DNA of 64,000 bases from Halobiforma lacisalsi AJ5 (GTDB lineage: Archaea; Halobacteriota; Halobacteria; Halobacteriales; Natrialbaceae). The position numbers and the translations under genes are program-made. Below, one piece after another: positions 63,045 to 64,000 of the stretch. The stretch is from positions 2,294,001 through 2,358,000 of the forward strand of contig NZ_CP019285.1 of assembly GCF_000226975.2 (NCBI RefSeq). The letters are read 5' to 3'. Position 1 is the stretch's first letter, and every line of letters starts with the position of its first letter. Below the pieces are notes generated by a model, which searched no databases, had not been told where the DNA came from, and saw nothing but the letters and a program-made list of their open reading frames with translations.

Positions 63045-64000
63045 CTATTCCCCGAACCGTTCCCGGACCTCGAGGGCCGCATCGACTCCGCGTTCGACCC
63101 CGTATCGGTCGACCAGCGGCCGGACCGCATCGCCGAGCGCGCGCATACACTGCCCCGCGGAGGGGTACTCGAGCCGGTCCGCGACGGCGGGCCACTCCCG
63201 CCCCTGGAGCCCGCGGAGGACCAGCAGCCGCTCCTCCCGCGGCGTGAGGTCGACGTCGGCCGGGTCCTCGACGAAGTACCGGACGATCAGCCGGCGGAAC
63301 GGGCCGGGGTCGACGTCGAACAGCCCCGGGCCGTAGGCTGCGCCCCCGACCACGCGCCACTCGTGGTCGCTCACCTCGAGCGGCGGCGCGGCGTCGGCGT
63401 CGACGCTCCGGAGGACCGCGCGGGCCACGTCGGGATCGAGGTCGGCGAGCGAGTCGGTACATAGCGCGGAGAACCGCCGGGCGAACCACGCGGCGTGGCG
63501 GTCGCGGAGCCGCTGCCCGGCCCCGGAGACCGGCGCGAGCATGAGCGCCGAGTACTCCCCGCTGGCGTCGTTGCGGGTGGTCGAGACGTGAACGGTCCGG
63601 TAGCCGTTTTCGCGCCAAAACTCGAGCAAGCCGGGCGTCGCGCCGAAGCCGGTGCCGAGCCAGTCGATGTTCGAGTCGTCGTCGCTCGCGAACTCGTCGC
63701 GAACGTGCTCGAGCAGCGCCGAGCCGAGCCCGCGCGAGCGCGCCGCGTGGTGGGTCGCGATGCGGACGACCCGCAGTCCGGCGGGGGCGCCCGCTTCCTC
63801 GTCCCGGAGCTGGCTGGTCAACACGTCCGGGAGCATGTTCCCGCGCACGCGGCCGCCCTCGTACATCTCGGCGCGGGTCTCCGCCGAGAGGTTCCCCTCG
63901 CGAGCCAGGAGGGCGACGCTGACGACGTGGCCGTCGTGGACGAGGGCGCGAGCCTCGAGGTTCGGCGCGTCGAGCAGGCGCGCGAGGTCGTTGGGCTCGG
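63045..64000 (-). CDS. tmcA: tRNA(Met) cytidine acetyltransferase TmcA (5' part beyond window)
   Basis: About 317 C-terminal residues are visible; the frame runs open to the right edge, so the N-terminal helicase-like part lies outside. The GNAT part includes RVVRIATHHAARSRGLGSALLEHV and NIDWLGTGFGATPGLLEFWRENGYRTVHVSTTRNDASGEYSALML, then a helical tail (LTPREERLLVLRGLQGREWPAVADRL). TmcA uses ATP and acetyl-CoA to make N4-acetylcytidine in the elongator tRNA-Met anticodon; archaeal homologues also modify other RNAs. Convergent with the SDR gene. Confidence 0.9.
   Translation of the reverse strand, partial: EPNDLARLLDAPNLEARALVHDGHVVSVALLAREGNLSAETRAEMYEGGRVRGNMLPDVLTSQLRDEEAGAPAGLRVVRIATHHAARSRGLGSALLEHVRDEFASDDDSNIDWLGTGFGATPGLLEFWRENGYRTVHVSTTRNDASGEYSALMLAPVSGAGQRLRDRHAAWFARRFSALCTDSLADLDPDVARAVLRSVDADAAPPLEVSDHEWRVVGGAAYGPGLFDVDPGPFRRLIVRYFVEDPADVDLTPREERLLVLRGLQGREWPAVADRLEYPSAGQCMRALGDAVRPLVDRYGVERGVDAALEVRERFGE

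Overview
The window is chromosomal DNA from a haloarchaeon (class Halobacteria). The signs are high GC with strongly GC-biased third codon positions, very acidic proteins, archaeal information-processing genes (Orc1/Cdc6, PriS, GINS, Cdc48, RNA polymerase subunits D, N and K, archaeal ribosomal proteins), the archaeal mevalonate pathway, TATA boxes about 25 nt upstream of start codons (leaderless genes), and an IS1341-type TnpB element with haloarchaeal-style ends. Genus cannot be settled from the sequence alone; a Natrialbales-like organism would fit.

Layout. 1-5.7 kb: cobalamin adenosyltransferase (partial), a small zinc ribbon, an NAD kinase/IMPase-family fusion, and glycine decarboxylase gcvPA-gcvPB. 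6-10.7 kb: an AI-2E-type permease and a copper P1B-ATPase with a TauE/SafE-like partner. 11-12.5 kb: a TnpB element inserted against the stop codon of HMG-CoA synthase. 14-16.2 kb: a lower-GC surface protein with a pilin-like N-terminus. 16.3-27.8 kb: DUF2150, TatD-like hydrolase, an Hsp20-like/Cdc48 pair, peroxiredoxin, GINS-primase, ATP-grasp and a flavin monooxygenase. 27.8-31.4 kb: a metal-export module (FmdE-like protein, atypical P-type ATPase, HMA chaperone, divergent ArsR-like regulator). 31.4-36 kb: GNAT, archease, DoxX, a lipoprotein and RtcB. 36-38.1 kb: an Orc1/Cdc6 gene beside a 0.6-kb intergenic array of TCGAAATGAA repeats, a candidate replication origin. 38.1-43.3 kb: moaA and a DUF4129/DUF58 membrane cluster with one frameshifted member. 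43.5-50 kb: tRNA-Ser, rps13-rps4-rps11-rpoD, tRNA-Leu, rpl18e-rpl13-rps9-rpoN-rpoK-eno-rps2. 50-56.3 kb: a ThiN-domain regulator, mevalonate kinase, isopentenyl phosphate kinase, a nucleotidyltransferase, RNase J and polyprenyl diphosphate synthase. 56.4-64 kb: TauE-like permease, degenerate Nramp homologue, GluRS, GNAT, DUF456, SDR and TmcA (partial).

How the genes work together. mvaS, mvk, ipk and idsA cover much of the archaeal isoprenoid route to membrane lipids. Archease and RtcB form the tRNA ligation pair. PriS and GINS are translationally coupled replication proteins, and Orc1 lies beside its likely binding sites. The two P-type ATPases serve metal homeostasis, one probably copper delivery and one regulated metal efflux.

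The most notable observations are: the Orc1-linked repeat array with 20-bp periodicity and a perfect 19-bp inverted repeat; the P-type ATPase with CPG in place of CPC and HH in place of HP; the TnpB element abutting the mvaS stop codon; the 23-bp duplication of the tRNA-Leu 3' end inside the ribosomal-protein cluster; the Nramp homologue lacking the metal-site motifs; a structured candidate RNA upstream of RNase J; and hexanucleotide repeat tracts scattered through linkers and leaders.
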